DNA of 64,000 bases, taken from contig CACYRB010000003.1 in assembly GCA_902776685.1 (NCBI GenBank), forward strand, positions 1-64,000, read 5' to 3'. Position numbers and translations under genes: made by a program. The notes below the pieces were generated by a model. The model was not told the origin of the DNA. It saw only the letters and a list, made by a program, of their open reading frames with translations, and did not search any database. Positions within the stretch are counted from its first letter, which is position 1. The number at the start of each line of letters is the position of its first letter. The DNA is from an uncultured Prevotellaceae bacterium. GTDB taxonomy: Bacteria; Bacteroidota; Bacteroidia; Bacteroidales; Bacteroidaceae. Shown here one piece after another: positions 27,493 to 37,010 of this stretch.

Positions 27493-27500
27493 TAACTTTG
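27493..27500 (+). promoter_or_regulatory. Promoter -7 box for gpmI
   Basis: TAACTTTG, 40 bp before the ATG. No clear -33 element at the expected spacing. A purine-rich ribosome-binding region (AAGGATAAAAAG) precedes the start. Confidence 0.55.
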
Positions 27501-27540
27501 CATGCTGAAAACAACAAATTGAATTAAGGATAAAAAGATT

Positions 27541-29061
27541 ATGGCAAAAAAAGCACTTCTGATGATTCTCGACGGATGGGGAATCGGTCAGCACGGACGG
27601 GGCGACGTGATTTTCAACACCCCCACACCCTATTTAGACTATCTGACAGCCGTATCAGCTCATTCGCAGCTCGCCGCTTCGGGCGAGGATGTGGGCCTGC
27701 CCGACGGTCAGATGGGAAACTCTGAGGTGGGTCACCTCAACATCGGCGCTGGCCGCATCGTCTATCAGGACCTTGTGAAGATTAACCGTGCGTGCAAGGA
27801 CGGCTCCATCATGCAGAACCCGCAGATTGTGGAGGCCTACACCTATGCGAAGGAGCAGGGCAAGAAGCTGCACCTGATGGGTCTGACGAGCGACGGCGGC
27901 GTGCACTCTTCGCTCGACCATCTGTTCAAGCTTGTCGAGATTGGCAAGGCCTACGGACTGAAAGACCAGCTCTTCGTGCACTGCTTCATGGACGGCCGCG
28001 ACACCGACCCGAAGTCGGGCATCGGTTTCATTGAGAGCCTGCAGCGGGTATGCGCCGAGAACGACGCCGCCATCGCCAGCATCGTCGGCCGGTTCTACGC
28101 CATGGACCGCGACAAACGCTGGGAGCGTGTGAAAGAGGCCTACGACCTCATCGTCGGCGGCAAGGGCAAGCAGTCGGCCGACATGGTTCAAGCCATGCAG
28201 GAGTCGTACGACGAGGGCGTGACCGACGAGTTCATCAAGCCTATACACAACACCGCCGTCAACGGACTCATCGAAGAGGGCGACGTCGTCATCTTCATCA
28301 ACTTCCGCAACGACCGCGCCAAGGAACTCACCCAGGTGCTCACCCAGCAGGACATGCCCGACGCAGGCATGAAAACCATCGCCGGACTGCACTACTACTG
28401 CATGACTCCCTACGACGCTTCGTTCCAAGGTGTGGGCATCCTGTTCCCCAAGGAGAACGTGGAAGACACGCTCGGCGAATATCTCTCGCGCCAGGGCAAG
28501 CGCCAGCTGCACACCGCCGAGACCGAGAAATATGCACACGTGACATTCTTCTTCAACGGCGGGCGCGAAGCTCCGTTCGAAGGCGAAGACCGCATCCTCG
28601 TGCCCTCGCCCAAGGTAGCCACCTACGACCTGAAACCCGAGATGTCGGCCTACGAGGTGAAGGACAAGCTCGTCGACGCCATCAACACCCAGCAGTACGA
28701 CTTCATCGTGGTGAACTTCGCCAACGGCGACATGGTGGGTCACACCGGCGTCTACAACGCCATCGCCAAAGCCGTGTGGGCCGTCGACCACTGCGTGCAC
28801 GACGTCATCGAGGCAGCCAAGGCCAACGGCTACGAGGCCATCATCATTGCCGACCACGGCAATGCCGACAACGCCATCAACGCCGACGGATCGCCCAACA
28901 CCGCCCACTCGCTCAACCCCGTGCCCTTCATCTACGTCACCGACAACAACTCGGCCACCGTCCGCAACGGCCGTCTTGCCGACGTAGCACCCTCCATTCT
29001 CCACATCATGGGACTGGAGCAACCCAAGGACATGACGGGCGAAAACCTCATCGAAGACTAA
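27541..29061 (+). CDS. gpmI: 2,3-bisphosphoglycerate-independent phosphoglycerate mutase
   Basis: 506-residue cytoplasmic glycolytic enzyme that interconverts 3- and 2-phosphoglycerate through a phosphoserine intermediate, using two Mn ions. Metal ligand Asp11 (ILDGWG) and the phosphorylated Ser61 ([15 protein letters not shown]) are visible. The substrate-binding DGRDTDP, RNDR, and the C-terminal metal sites [10 protein letters not shown] and ADHGNADN are also present. Length and domain order are standard. The GH43 gene follows 63 bp downstream on the same strand. Long ORFs on the opposite strand and in another plus frame are codon-bias shadows. Confidence 0.97.
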   Translation: MAKKALLMILDGWGIGQHGRGDVIFNTPTPYLDYLTAVSAHSQLAASGEDVGLPDGQMGNSEVGHLNIGAGRIVYQDLVKINRACKDGSIMQNPQIVEAYTYAKEQGKKLHLMGLTSDGGVHSSLDHLFKLVEIGKAYGLKDQLFVHCFMDGRDTDPKSGIGFIESLQRVCAENDAAIASIVGRFYAMDRDKRWERVKEAYDLIVGGKGKQSADMVQAMQESYDEGVTDEFIKPIHNTAVNGLIEEGDVVIFINFRNDRAKELTQVLTQQDMPDAGMKTIAGLHYYCMTPYDASFQGVGILFPKENVEDTLGEYLSRQGKRQLHTAETEKYAHVTFFFNGGREAPFEGEDRILVPSPKVATYDLKPEMSAYEVKDKLVDAINTQQYDFIVVNFANGDMVGHTGVYNAIAKAVWAVDHCVHDVIEAAKANGYEAIIIADHGNADNAINADGSPNTAHSLNPVPFIYVTDNNSATVRNGRLADVAPSILHIMGLEQPKDMTGENLIED

Positions 29062-29124
29062 GGCACTGTCAGCAACACCCCGGAATGTCTGTACCAAGAA
29101 AAAAATGAAGAAGAAAAGAAAAAA

Positions 29125-30645
29125 ATGAAGAAGAAAATCGTCCTACTGCTCAGCAGCCTGTTTGTGCTGGCCGCCAATGCACAGTCACCCCTCAACTGGG
29201 GTGACCAAGGCAACGGCACCTATAAGAACCCTGTGCTGAACGCCGACTACTCCGACCCCGACGTCATCCGCGTGGGCAGCAAGTATTACATGGTGGCCAG
29301 CGACTTCCACTTCATCGGTATGCAGGTGCTGGAGTCGGACGACATGGTGAACTGGCAAGTGGCCAGTCAAATCTTCAACCGACTCGACCTGCCGGGATGG
29401 GATGCCAACAACCACTATGCCGGCGGCCCATGGGCTCCGAGCATCCGATGGCACGAGGGACGATTCTATGTCTTCTTCTGCACACCCGAAGAAGGGCTTT
29501 TCATGTCTTCTGCCGAAGACGTACACGGTCCGTGGACACCACTGCACTGCGTGAAGGAAGTACCGAGGTGGGAAGACCCCTGCCCACTCTGGGACGACGA
29601 CGGTCAAGCCTACCTCGGCCGCAGCCAGTGGGGTGCCGGTCCCATCATCATCCACAAGATGTCGGCCGACGGCAAGAAGTTGCTCGACGACGGCGTGACC
29701 GTCTATACTGGCCCCGTGGCAGAAGGTACAAAATGGCTCAAACGCAACGGCTACTACTATCTGATTATTCCCGAAGGCGGCGTCAGCGGAGGCTGGCAGA
29801 CCGTCTTGCGCTCGAAGAATGTCTACGGACCTTATGAGAAACGCGTGGTGTTAGAGCAAGGCAGCACAGCCGTCAACGGTCCGCACCAAGGAGCTTTGGT
29901 CGACACCCCCGACGGCGAATGGTGGTTCTATCACTTTCAGAGTACACCCGTGCTGGGACGCGTCGTCCACCTGCAACCTGCCCGATGGAAAGACGACTGG
30001 CCACTGATGGGTGTCGATATCGACGGAAACGGCATCGGCGAGCCCGTCATGGTGTGGACAAAGCCTGCCGTGGGCAGCGACACCAAGCCGCAACTGCCCC
30101 AGACCGACGACAACTTCAATCAGCAACAACTGGGACTGCAATGGCAGTGGTGTCACAATCCCGACAACAACCACTGGAGCCTTACCGAAAGAAAAGGATG
30201 GCTGACCATCAGCGCACAGCCCTCGCCAAACCTGAAAAACGCCCGAAACATGCTCACGCAGAAAACCATGGGCTTTGCCAGCGAGGGCACCGTCCTGTTG
30301 GACTGCCGACACCTCACTGCCAACACCTTTGCCGGTCTGCTTTGCATAGGACGCACCTATCAGGGCATCGGCATTTGTGCCGACGGTATCTACCTTGAAG
30401 AGAACGGACAGCGCAAAGTGGTCGTCGCCAAACGACCGTCGAAAGTCTACCTGCGCATCAACCTCGACATCACCGCCAACCGCCACCAGTTTGCCTACAG
30501 CCTCGACGGCAGACAGTTTACAACCGTCGGGACACCGTTCGAAATGCGCAGCGGCAACTGGAAAGGCATCCGCATTGGCCTCTACTGCTACGGTGAAGAC
30601 GGAAAAGCTCAGTTTGACGACTTTAAGTATCAGATTTTAAGATAA
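29125..30645 (+). CDS. GH43-family glycosidase (beta-xylosidase/arabinofuranosidase type)
   Basis: 506-residue exported enzyme with signal peptide about 1-19 (cut after ANA). The five-bladed GH43 propeller covers about 30-320, with the catalytic base Asp44 in DYSDPDVI, the pKa-tuning Asp in WEDPCP, and the general acid Glu in IIPEGG. A C-terminal GH43_C2-like beta-sandwich (about 330-506, DNFNQQQLGLQWQW onward) completes it. This domain pair is typical of xylosidase/arabinofuranosidases acting on xylan or arabinan oligosaccharides. The 29104 ATG is not the start: it opens a frame of seven codons (MKKKRKK) that stops at the real start, and looks like a small duplication of the 5' end. No SusCD pair adjoins it. 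Confidence 0.88.
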   Translation: MKKKIVLLLSSLFVLAANAQSPLNWGDQGNGTYKNPVLNADYSDPDVIRVGSKYYMVASDFHFIGMQVLESDDMVNWQVASQIFNRLDLPGWDANNHYAGGPWAPSIRWHEGRFYVFFCTPEEGLFMSSAEDVHGPWTPLHCVKEVPRWEDPCPLWDDDGQAYLGRSQWGAGPIIIHKMSADGKKLLDDGVTVYTGPVAEGTKWLKRNGYYYLIIPEGGVSGGWQTVLRSKNVYGPYEKRVVLEQGSTAVNGPHQGALVDTPDGEWWFYHFQSTPVLGRVVHLQPARWKDDWPLMGVDIDGNGIGEPVMVWTKPAVGSDTKPQLPQTDDNFNQQQLGLQWQWCHNPDNNHWSLTERKGWLTISAQPSPNLKNARNMLTQKTMGFASEGTVLLDCRHLTANTFAGLLCIGRTYQGIGICADGIYLEENGQRKVVVAKRPSKVYLRINLDITANRHQFAYSLDGRQFTTVGTPFEMRSGNWKGIRIGLYCYGEDGKAQFDDFKYQILR

Positions 30646-30703
30646 AAAGGGCATTTATATCATCAACGGGGAAAAAACGTATTTTAAGCCTGATTAATCA
30701 TAA

Positions 30704-30738
30704 AAAATGGAAGGTTTATTTTGCCTTCCATTTTCTTT
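30704..30738. terminator. Bidirectional terminator between convergent genes
   Basis: Stem AAAATGGAAGG / CCTTCCATTTT with a 9-nt loop. It serves the GH43 gene (+) and the res gene (-), whose stop codon begins at 30739. Confidence 0.85.
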
Positions 30739-33636
30739 TCACACAAACAATTCGCCTGTCGCTGCAGAAAGCGAAACCTTGCAACGGTCACAAATATCAT
30801 TTATCGTTGCGCCGTTAGCAGACAGGCCATAGAAATTATCTTCGCTGACAAGCACGTATTCCCATTCTCGATTCATCCGCTCCTCAGGCTTCAGCTCGTT
30901 AATCTTCTTTGTCCATTCCACTGCTGCGGTCTGTTTTTGACGAACATTTTTGTCGAACAACTTGTCATTTCCTTTGGTTTCTATCAGATACACCTTGTCT
31001 CGTGTAGCTACAATAAAATCAGGGTGATAGGTTGCCATTAAGCCGTCTTTCCTCATATAATAGATAACGGCAAACGGATGCATATTTTCACTGATTTTCA
31101 GGAACCGCTCTACTTCACCGTCTTTTTCAAGGAAATCAATAAACGCCTTTTCCAATCCGCCACCATGTGAGGGGTAGCCTTGTCGCTCATAGATGGTCTT
31201 ATGGGTTTCTACTGAATATGATTCACGCATTTTGATTTCTGTTACAGAAGAGAAGCGAGTATGAATCACCTGCGCATCTGTTGTCATGATATTGTTTTGA
31301 AGATTAAAGATGGCACGCGCCATTTCTTCGATAATATGTTTGGTTACTATGGCATCCTTTGAGAGCAATATCTTCCAATCGCTGCCATTGAAAGGATTGA
31401 AGGTCTGCTCAAACAACCTTGTACGAATATACCTATCTACGGCAGCTATAGTCTGAGATTCATTTATTTGTAAGTTAGGCACAGGCATTTCCCTATGCGA
31501 AGAAACTCGGTCAAACCTCAATGTAATGGTACGCAGCAGTTTCTGCAAATACTCATTATAACTTGTAGCCGTAAACAGATTGGCAGTCACCTTATAACGA
31601 CCGAACTGTGTCTTTGAGATAGCTTCCTGAGAGATAAAAGTCTCTCCATCTTGAGCCAAGAACCGACGCAGCATCTCCAATGGAAATGCCGTAAAAGGTT
31701 GTAGCATTGCAATGTCTATCTCTACATCTTCCAATTCTTCTTCGGCCTCCCTCACGATGATAGGCCAATCAAAATCAAACTGCTCATAGTTTTCCCGCAA
31801 ACCCACCTTTATCAAATCACCTGTAGAGCCTGCAGCACCAGTCTCACCAGTTTCCTCGACGGCCAAGCCTTGAGCAAACAAGTCCTCATAGAACTGTATA
31901 AAAGCAGGATGTTCTATGATGCTTAACATGTCTATATAGGTTCTTGGCTGACTGTGTAATTGAAGTACTCGCTTGCGGTCATCACTTTTAATACTCTGGT
32001 ATTCTGGTTCTCGCCACATCAGACGCAAACCTCGCCCGATAATTTGTTCAAGCAAGATGGGAGCTTCAGAAGAACGTAGTGGCACTATCACACAAATGTT
32101 GTTTACATCAAAACCTTCACGCAACATCAATACGGAGACTATTACTTTGGGGCTTCTGTATTTATCAATGTCAAAGAGTTTCTTCTTGGTCTCTTTCCAC
32201 TCTTCCTCAGACACTTCGCCCTTGGCATTACTATCAATAGTTACTACTTCATCTTGCGCCAATCCTTCATCCAACATCAGTTGATTCACATATGGAGCAA
32301 CTGATGTGTCTTCACATATGACAAGCATCTTTGGATTCTTCTTTCCATCAACAGCCGTAAACTCCGTTTCCAGTTTCTTCAGTTTTGCCAATCCTGCACG
32401 AAGCATCAAGCGTTGTCCGTCGCTCAGGTCACATACCTTATTGCGCTCATCGCGTACAGCCTTATACTCTAAATTCATCAATTCAGTCAGCTCCTGTCGG
32501 CGGTCAAGAAGGAGCGTCTTTACCAGACCCATACGCATAGCCGTTGCCAAATCGAAGTCAACAATGATATGGGGGAAGAAACACTTCTGCACTTTCTTGC
32601 CTGAACCTCGTTGGTCGTAAGGAGTTGCAGAGAAGTCTATTTGGAAAAAATGTTCGTCTTTCTTTTCGGCAATTGCGTTCAATCCCTTTTGCCATTCTAC
32701 TTCTTCTATTTCTCCATTGCGCTTCAGTTCATGGATATGATGGGCCTCATCGTTGATAACCATGATGTCTTCCAACGCTGCCAAATACTCCAGCTCCGAA
32801 CCTCGCAGATAACGACGATCCAACATGCCCAAATCATTGCCGGTCGCTTTGCCAGGACGGATGGGTAGCAGTTCGTTAATCATTCCTGGGATATCTTTTG
32901 GCTGTGACTCGTCCGAATCTTCTGCCAGTTGGTTTTCAAACAGATGCCAGTTGGTAAGCGCAATCAGTCCGTCACCAGTTGTCTTCCGTCCGATGCCTTC
33001 TTCTTTCGTTACCACGTTGTTCTGGATAAACGAAAACACCTCTTGTCGATAGTGTACGGGGATAAAAACTTCCTGATTCAGGTAGAAATCATTGGTTTCT
33101 ATGTTCCTTTCTTCTTTGCCGCGCTCCATTCTTCCACAAAATGCATCAAGCAGACGGTCATAGACTATCAAACCTGGAGCCACAATCAAAAAGTTTTTCG
33201 TAAAGCGTCCGCTTTTCACATCCTCATGTCTCGCATTCAGCATCTGCCAAAGCAATAGCGCATGCATCACCCAAGTCTTACCTGTACCCGTTGCCATCTT
33301 TACGGCATACTTTGGCATCTGGTACTTTTTCTTTCCCAGTGTACCTAAGTCCACCACCGGCATCAAGTCAGGAGTCAGTTGTTCATAATACTGCAACACA
33401 TTCCTCACGCCCGTCATTTCGTGCAGATAGATGATGTTCAGGATAGCCTGCCGCTGACCTGCATGAAAATTCTGATTACGCAAGGAGCAGTATTCCTCAG
33501 AGAACCAGAACTTCAATAATTCTTGTGTGGTAGGCGTCACACGGTTCATCAGTTCGCCACTCTCCCATGCAGCGTTTACGGTTTCGCTAAGTCGCTTCGC
33601 CAACTCCAGCGAAGCATTCATTCCGTTTGTTGCCAT
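30739..33636 (-). CDS. res: Type III restriction enzyme, Res subunit
   Basis: 965-residue restriction subunit: a superfamily-2 helicase/ATPase with a C-terminal nuclease. With Mod it cuts DNA after translocating between unmethylated recognition sites. Walker A is MATGTGKTW (about 114-122) and the DEAH box is NDEAHHIHE (about 295-303). Motif VI-like IIGRGLRLMW lies near 545. The PD-(D/E)XK nuclease is near the C-terminus (HPDFIVATRDKVYLIETKGN region, key residues D, E and K). The gene begins 3 bp after the mod stop codon, so the two are translated from one message. It looks intact. Confidence 0.93.
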   Translation of the reverse strand: MATNGMNASLELAKRLSETVNAAWESGELMNRVTPTTQELLKFWFSEEYCSLRNQNFHAGQRQAILNIIYLHEMTGVRNVLQYYEQLTPDLMPVVDLGTLGKKKYQMPKYAVKMATGTGKTWVMHALLLWQMLNARHEDVKSGRFTKNFLIVAPGLIVYDRLLDAFCGRMERGKEERNIETNDFYLNQEVFIPVHYRQEVFSFIQNNVVTKEEGIGRKTTGDGLIALTNWHLFENQLAEDSDESQPKDIPGMINELLPIRPGKATGNDLGMLDRRYLRGSELEYLAALEDIMVINDEAHHIHELKRNGEIEEVEWQKGLNAIAEKKDEHFFQIDFSATPYDQRGSGKKVQKCFFPHIIVDFDLATAMRMGLVKTLLLDRRQELTELMNLEYKAVRDERNKVCDLSDGQRLMLRAGLAKLKKLETEFTAVDGKKNPKMLVICEDTSVAPYVNQLMLDEGLAQDEVVTIDSNAKGEVSEEEWKETKKKLFDIDKYRSPKVIVSVLMLREGFDVNNICVIVPLRSSEAPILLEQIIGRGLRLMWREPEYQSIKSDDRKRVLQLHSQPRTYIDMLSIIEHPAFIQFYEDLFAQGLAVEETGETGAAGSTGDLIKVGLRENYEQFDFDWPIIVREAEEELEDVEIDIAMLQPFTAFPLEMLRRFLAQDGETFISQEAISKTQFGRYKVTANLFTATSYNEYLQKLLRTITLRFDRVSSHREMPVPNLQINESQTIAAVDRYIRTRLFEQTFNPFNGSDWKILLSKDAIVTKHIIEEMARAIFNLQNNIMTTDAQVIHTRFSSVTEIKMRESYSVETHKTIYERQGYPSHGGGLEKAFIDFLEKDGEVERFLKISENMHPFAVIYYMRKDGLMATYHPDFIVATRDKVYLIETKGNDKLFDKNVRQKQTAAVEWTKKINELKPEERMNREWEYVLVSEDNFYGLSANGATINDICDRCKVSLSAATGELFV

Positions 33637-33639
33637 AGC

Positions 33640-35592
33640 TTATACCTCCTCTATTACCTGACTTTCAAAACCAAACACATCAACAGCCTTGATGCAAACC
33701 TTCCGCTGCTCCTTATGGGCCACTCTGAGACGCGTCTTATACACACAATGCAACGGGTCGTTGTCGTTATCCACATTCTCCCGATAGTCTTGCCATGTAG
33801 AGCGGAAGGTCACGCCGTCATAGTCAGGATCGATACTCCAGTATTCTATCAACGAGAGCGGGTCGCTTTCCAACACCTTTTGCAGTTTCTCTTTATCTTT
33901 ATCGTCAAGAGGAATATTGTCGGGCGACAGCAAAACGTAGTTCTCTAACTCTACGTCTATCTCATCCAATTCACCAGCCTGTTTCACCACCAACGGCTTC
34001 ACAACCAAGTATTGCAAAGACGAGAAGCGCACACTTCGGTCGTCTATCAGTTTCTTGTAGCCCTTCTTTGCCAACTTATCCAATAGGTCGGGCGGAATCA
34101 CCAACACCTCCACCTTTGAATCTTGATATTTCTGAATGGCTTGCGAAATATCGAAGGCGAAGTTCCAGCCAAGCACAACCACCTTTTCCCAATCGCCGCC
34201 CAGCAACGAAGCCTTTGCTTCAACGGCTCGGCGGATGGTTGCAGCCGTTGTCAGTCGGTTGGGCGAATCCACCATCACCAACGTTCGCGTACCTTTAATA
34301 TATCCGAAGTTCCTGTCGTTCGTCTGCTCTGGCGTAAAGGGCAGTGCGCCATACAGCCCTAACACCACTTGGCTCAAATCGCCCACATGCTTATAGCGCT
34401 TGTTGTTCCTGAACGCTTCCTTCTGATAGTCGCCAATGCTTTGATATAGGAATGGCTTTACTTCCTGGTCAATGAATCGTTTGCGCATCACCAATGAGGC
34501 AGGCTTGCCAATGTCGCAGGTAATCCAGCGTCTGCCCAATCGCTCAGCCACCGCCGCCGTTGTGCCGCTACCGCCGAAGAAGTCGCAAACGAGGTCGCCT
34601 TCGTTGGAAGAGACTTTGATAATGCGTTCGAGAAGGGCTTCGGGCTTTTGGGTGGCATAATGTGTTCTTTCAGGATGGTTACCCCTCAAAAATTGAATGT
34701 CATCCCAAACGTCATTCAATGCCCCCCCCTTCTCAACATATTCGTCCAAATACCGTTTATATGGCTCTATCCCATTGGCCTGACCGCGAGTCTCCCAAAA
34801 CCACTCTCTTCCATCGTCATCTACATAGATTTTTCTTCTCAGCATCTTTATACGGTCCTCTTTATCCCAAACCTTTGTTATAGGATTTATTTTTGTTTGG
34901 TCATTGACAGCATAAAAAAGAATTACATCATGTTTAGACTGGAACTTCGAATCCGACAGTTTCTCTCTACCAGGATAATACCATACTATTTCATTCCGAA
35001 AGTTTTCCTTGCCAAAGATGTCATCCAATATTACTTTCAAATAATGCCCAACATGCCAATCAATATGAACATACAATGCCCCATCATTCTTTAGCAATTC
35101 TTTCATGAGGATTAGTCTTGGAAGCATCATCCGTAAATAGGATATCGTTCCTTCTTCCCACGTATCTGCATAGGCAAATTGTTCAATGACAGTGGGTTTT
35201 TGTGATATATCTGCAAATGGCAGTTGTATTGGGGTTCTATAGTCAGCTTTGGAATCAAACGGTGGGTCAATATAAATCAAATCGACCTTGCCCCGAAGCG
35301 AAGGTAAGCCCGTTTGGGCATCGCCAGCAAGGAGTGCTTGCATCGCCAAGAGATTGTCACCATAGATAAGGCGGTTCATCCACTCACCATTGCCTCCCGC
35401 CATGTTGAACGCATTAGGTATCTGCGGCGTGTTGCCCTTGAACAGTCCGCTTACGTCCTTACTCGGCAGCACCAACTCATTGGTCTGCAAACCAATATGT
35501 GTGCCACTACTCAGCCGCTCCAATATCTGTGCAGCCTCACGTCTGCCCTCGCTCACAATACGGGGCAGCTCTTCGATTAATGATTTAGCCAT
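33640..35592 (-). CDS. mod: Type III DNA methyltransferase, Mod subunit
   Basis: 650-residue modification subunit, a beta-class N6-adenine methyltransferase that also supplies sequence recognition for Res. Motif IV DPPF is at 109-112, and the SAM-binding motif I FGGSGT follows at 339-344 (beta-class order). The region between (about 200-310) should hold the target-recognition domain. No homopolymer or short tandem repeat suggests phase variation inside the frame. It heads the mod-res operon behind a leader of about 280 nt with an attenuator-like structure, and a short AT-rich hairpin (35597-35622) sits just before the ATG. Confidence 0.93.
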   Translation of the reverse strand: MAKSLIEELPRIVSEGRREAAQILERLSSGTHIGLQTNELVLPSKDVSGLFKGNTPQIPNAFNMAGGNGEWMNRLIYGDNLLAMQALLAGDAQTGLPSLRGKVDLIYIDPPFDSKADYRTPIQLPFADISQKPTVIEQFAYADTWEEGTISYLRMMLPRLILMKELLKNDGALYVHIDWHVGHYLKVILDDIFGKENFRNEIVWYYPGREKLSDSKFQSKHDVILFYAVNDQTKINPITKVWDKEDRIKMLRRKIYVDDDGREWFWETRGQANGIEPYKRYLDEYVEKGGALNDVWDDIQFLRGNHPERTHYATQKPEALLERIIKVSSNEGDLVCDFFGGSGTTAAVAERLGRRWITCDIGKPASLVMRKRFIDQEVKPFLYQSIGDYQKEAFRNNKRYKHVGDLSQVVLGLYGALPFTPEQTNDRNFGYIKGTRTLVMVDSPNRLTTAATIRRAVEAKASLLGGDWEKVVVLGWNFAFDISQAIQKYQDSKVEVLVIPPDLLDKLAKKGYKKLIDDRSVRFSSLQYLVVKPLVVKQAGELDEIDVELENYVLLSPDNIPLDDKDKEKLQKVLESDPLSLIEYWSIDPDYDGVTFRSTWQDYRENVDNDNDPLHCVYKTRLRVAHKEQRKVCIKAVDVFGFESQVIEEV

Positions 35593-35596
35593 ATAG

Positions 35597-35622
35597 CATT
35601 AGTTTTAATTTTATACTAATGC
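35597..35622 (-). promoter_or_regulatory. Hairpin just upstream of the mod start codon
   Basis: GCATTAGT and ACTAATGC arms enclose an AT-only loop, ending 5 nt before the mod ATG. It could mask or present the ribosome-binding region. Confidence 0.5.
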
Positions 35623-35637
35623 GTCGTGCCACCAAAC

Positions 35638-35873
35638 AAAAAATCCTGCAAGCACCTCGTATATAGACACAAAACGTGGACGAATCCCCGTCCAACGTTC
35701 AAGGTACTTGCAGGAAACCTATACTCAGAAAACAGGAAAACGCCCACTAAGCCAGTGAGCGCGTCCATTATTATCTGAGTAGTTCTTTCCACCTGCAAGT
35801 TTCTGAACGTTTTGAATAATAGCCAACGCTTATTTTTTACCCACGATGTCTGCACGGTCCGTGAACCATGCTT
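35638..35873 (-). ncRNA. Structured leader of the mod-res operon, putative transcription attenuator
   Basis: Read on the minus strand. Segment 1 (35792-35811) carries AACGTTCA and ACTTGCAGG. Segment 2 (35694-35714) carries CCTGCAAGT and TGAACGTT and can pair with it over 8+9 bp. Segment 3 (35645-35657, AGGTGCTTGCAGG) can instead pair with segment 2 over 13 bp with one G-U, and is followed directly by ATTTTTT. So 1:2 is an antiterminator and 2:3 a terminator. Between 1 and 2 lie CTCAGA/TCTGAG and an apical ACGC...GCGT hairpin; between 2 and 3 lies GGACG/CGTCC. A 10-codon ORF precedes segment 1. A free-standing small RNA is the main alternative. Confidence 0.6.
35837..35869 (-). CDS. Possible leader peptide MVHGPCRHRG
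   Basis: Ten codons and a TAA, starting about 4 nt after the predicted transcription start and ending 25 nt before antiterminator segment 1. This is where a ribosome could influence the choice between the two RNA folds. Two Arg, two His, one Cys and one Pro codon. Very short ORFs arise by chance, so this rests on its position only. Confidence 0.35.
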   Translation of the reverse strand: MVHGPCRHRG

Positions 35874-35879
35874 CGACTG

Positions 35880-35887
35880 CAAAGATA
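35880..35887 (-). promoter_or_regulatory. Promoter -7 box of the mod-res leader
   Basis: TATCTTTG followed by CA on the minus strand. The upstream side is A/T-rich with no clear -33 TTTG. It implies a leader of about 280 nt before mod. Confidence 0.6.
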
Positions 35888-35926
35888 CAAAGAAAAAATG
35901 AAATAAAAAGAAAAGCATAGTTTCTT

Positions 35927-35957
35927 TTTGCATTTTACTCTTTTCGTTATATCTTTG
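35927..35957 (+). promoter_or_regulatory. Strong plus-strand promoter with no obvious gene
   Basis: TTTG (35927-35930), 19 bp, TATCTTTG (35950-35957): an exact consensus. It is followed by ATGAAAAAAATATAG (four codons) and a hairpin (about 36001-36035, core TGCCAATATTGGCA), then the ung promoter. It may drive a small RNA or extend the ung leader. Confidence 0.55.
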
Positions 35958-36105
35958 TAGGGAAAATGAAAAAAATATAGGAGAGGTTCAGGCGAGCCAG
36001 GTCGGCCTGTGCCAATATTGGCAGCCCACCGGCCACCACCAGAACAAGCACGGCCATACGATGCAATAATTCGAATTTTATAAATCATAATTCACAAATA
36101 TTTTT

Positions 36106-36113
36106 TACCTTTG
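36106..36113 (+). promoter_or_regulatory. Promoter -7 box for ung
   Basis: TACCTTTG followed by CA, 64 bp before the ung ATG. The spacer between is a 7-bp-period A-rich tract (36131-36171). Confidence 0.55.
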
Positions 36114-36177
36114 CACCAACAATAAAAGGGTGAAAAGTTGAAAAAGTGAAAACTGGAAACTAAAAACTGAATAAAGT

Positions 36178-36843
36178 ATGAACGTACAGATAGAACCCTC
36201 GTGGAAAGAACAGTTGCAGGGCGAATTTGAGAAACCCTACTTCGTTGCACTGACCGATGCCGTGCGTCGCGAATACCAGTCGACAACCTGCTATCCGCCT
36301 GGGCCAAAAATCTTCAATGCCTTCAATTTTTGCCCATTTCATCGGGCAAAAGTGGTCATCATCGGACAAGATCCCTACCACGAACCGGGGCAAGCTCACG
36401 GGCTGAGTTTCTCCGTGCAAGACGGTGTGCCGTTTCCCCCGTCGCTGCAAAACATTTTCAAGGAGATACACGACGACACCGGGGCACCCATCCCCACGAC
36501 AGGAAACCTGGAGCGGTGGGCACGGCAGGGCGTGCTGCTGCTCAACGCCTCGCTCACCGTGCGTGCCCACATGGCCAACAGCCACGCCCGACTGGGTTGG
36601 CAGCAGTTCACCGATGCCGCCATCCGCGCCCTCGCCGCACAACGCGAGCACCTCGTCTATATGCTCTGGGGCGGCTATGCACGCGGCAAAGCCTACATGA
36701 TTCCGAAGGAGCGCAACCTCGTTCTCGAGTCGGTGCACCCCTCTCCCCTCTCTGCCAACCGCGGCGGATGGTTTGGCAACCACCATTTCTCGCAGTGCAA
36801 TGCCTACCTCGAACAACACGGGCTGGAGCCCATCGAGTGGTAA
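36178..36843 (+). CDS. ung: Uracil-DNA glycosylase
   Basis: Family 1 uracil-DNA glycosylase, 221 residues, removes uracil from DNA as the first step of base-excision repair. The water-activating loop GQDPYH has Asp65. LLNASLTV is the uracil-pocket block and the DNA-intercalation motif HPSPLS has His187. Length and motif order are standard. A truncated REP-like element (36899-36958) lies downstream. Confidence 0.97.
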   Translation: MNVQIEPSWKEQLQGEFEKPYFVALTDAVRREYQSTTCYPPGPKIFNAFNFCPFHRAKVVIIGQDPYHEPGQAHGLSFSVQDGVPFPPSLQNIFKEIHDDTGAPIPTTGNLERWARQGVLLLNASLTVRAHMANSHARLGWQQFTDAAIRALAAQREHLVYMLWGGYARGKAYMIPKERNLVLESVHPSPLSANRGGWFGNHHFSQCNAYLEQHGLEPIEW

Positions 36844-36898
36844 AGTTGAAAGGTTTGCAGCGGATGAACACAGAGGGACACGGATGTAAGGGAAACAC

Positions 36899-37001
36899 TC
36901 CATTAGCATGTAGGGACGCGGCGGTCGGCTACGGGGGGGGGGCTTGGAAGGCCGCGTTAATAGGTTAAAAACTGAAAACTGAAAACTAAAAACTAAAAAC
37001 T
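36899..37001. repeat. Truncated REP-like element and 7-bp-period tract
   Basis: 36899-36958 begins with the REP arm CCATTAGCATGTAGGGACGC but then changes to CGGCTACGGGGGGG, like the partial copy near 17965-18030. 36967-37001 is five heptads (AAAAACT/GAAAACT) ending 9 bp before the next ATG. Confidence 0.65.
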
Positions 37002-37010
37002 GAATATGAT

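Noticed and set aside
27655..29097. 480-codon minus-strand ORF, and a 352-codon ORF in another plus frame
   Set aside because: Both lie over gpmI, whose product is clear; the translations are low-complexity (Val/Gly/His- or Arg-rich) as expected for shadows.
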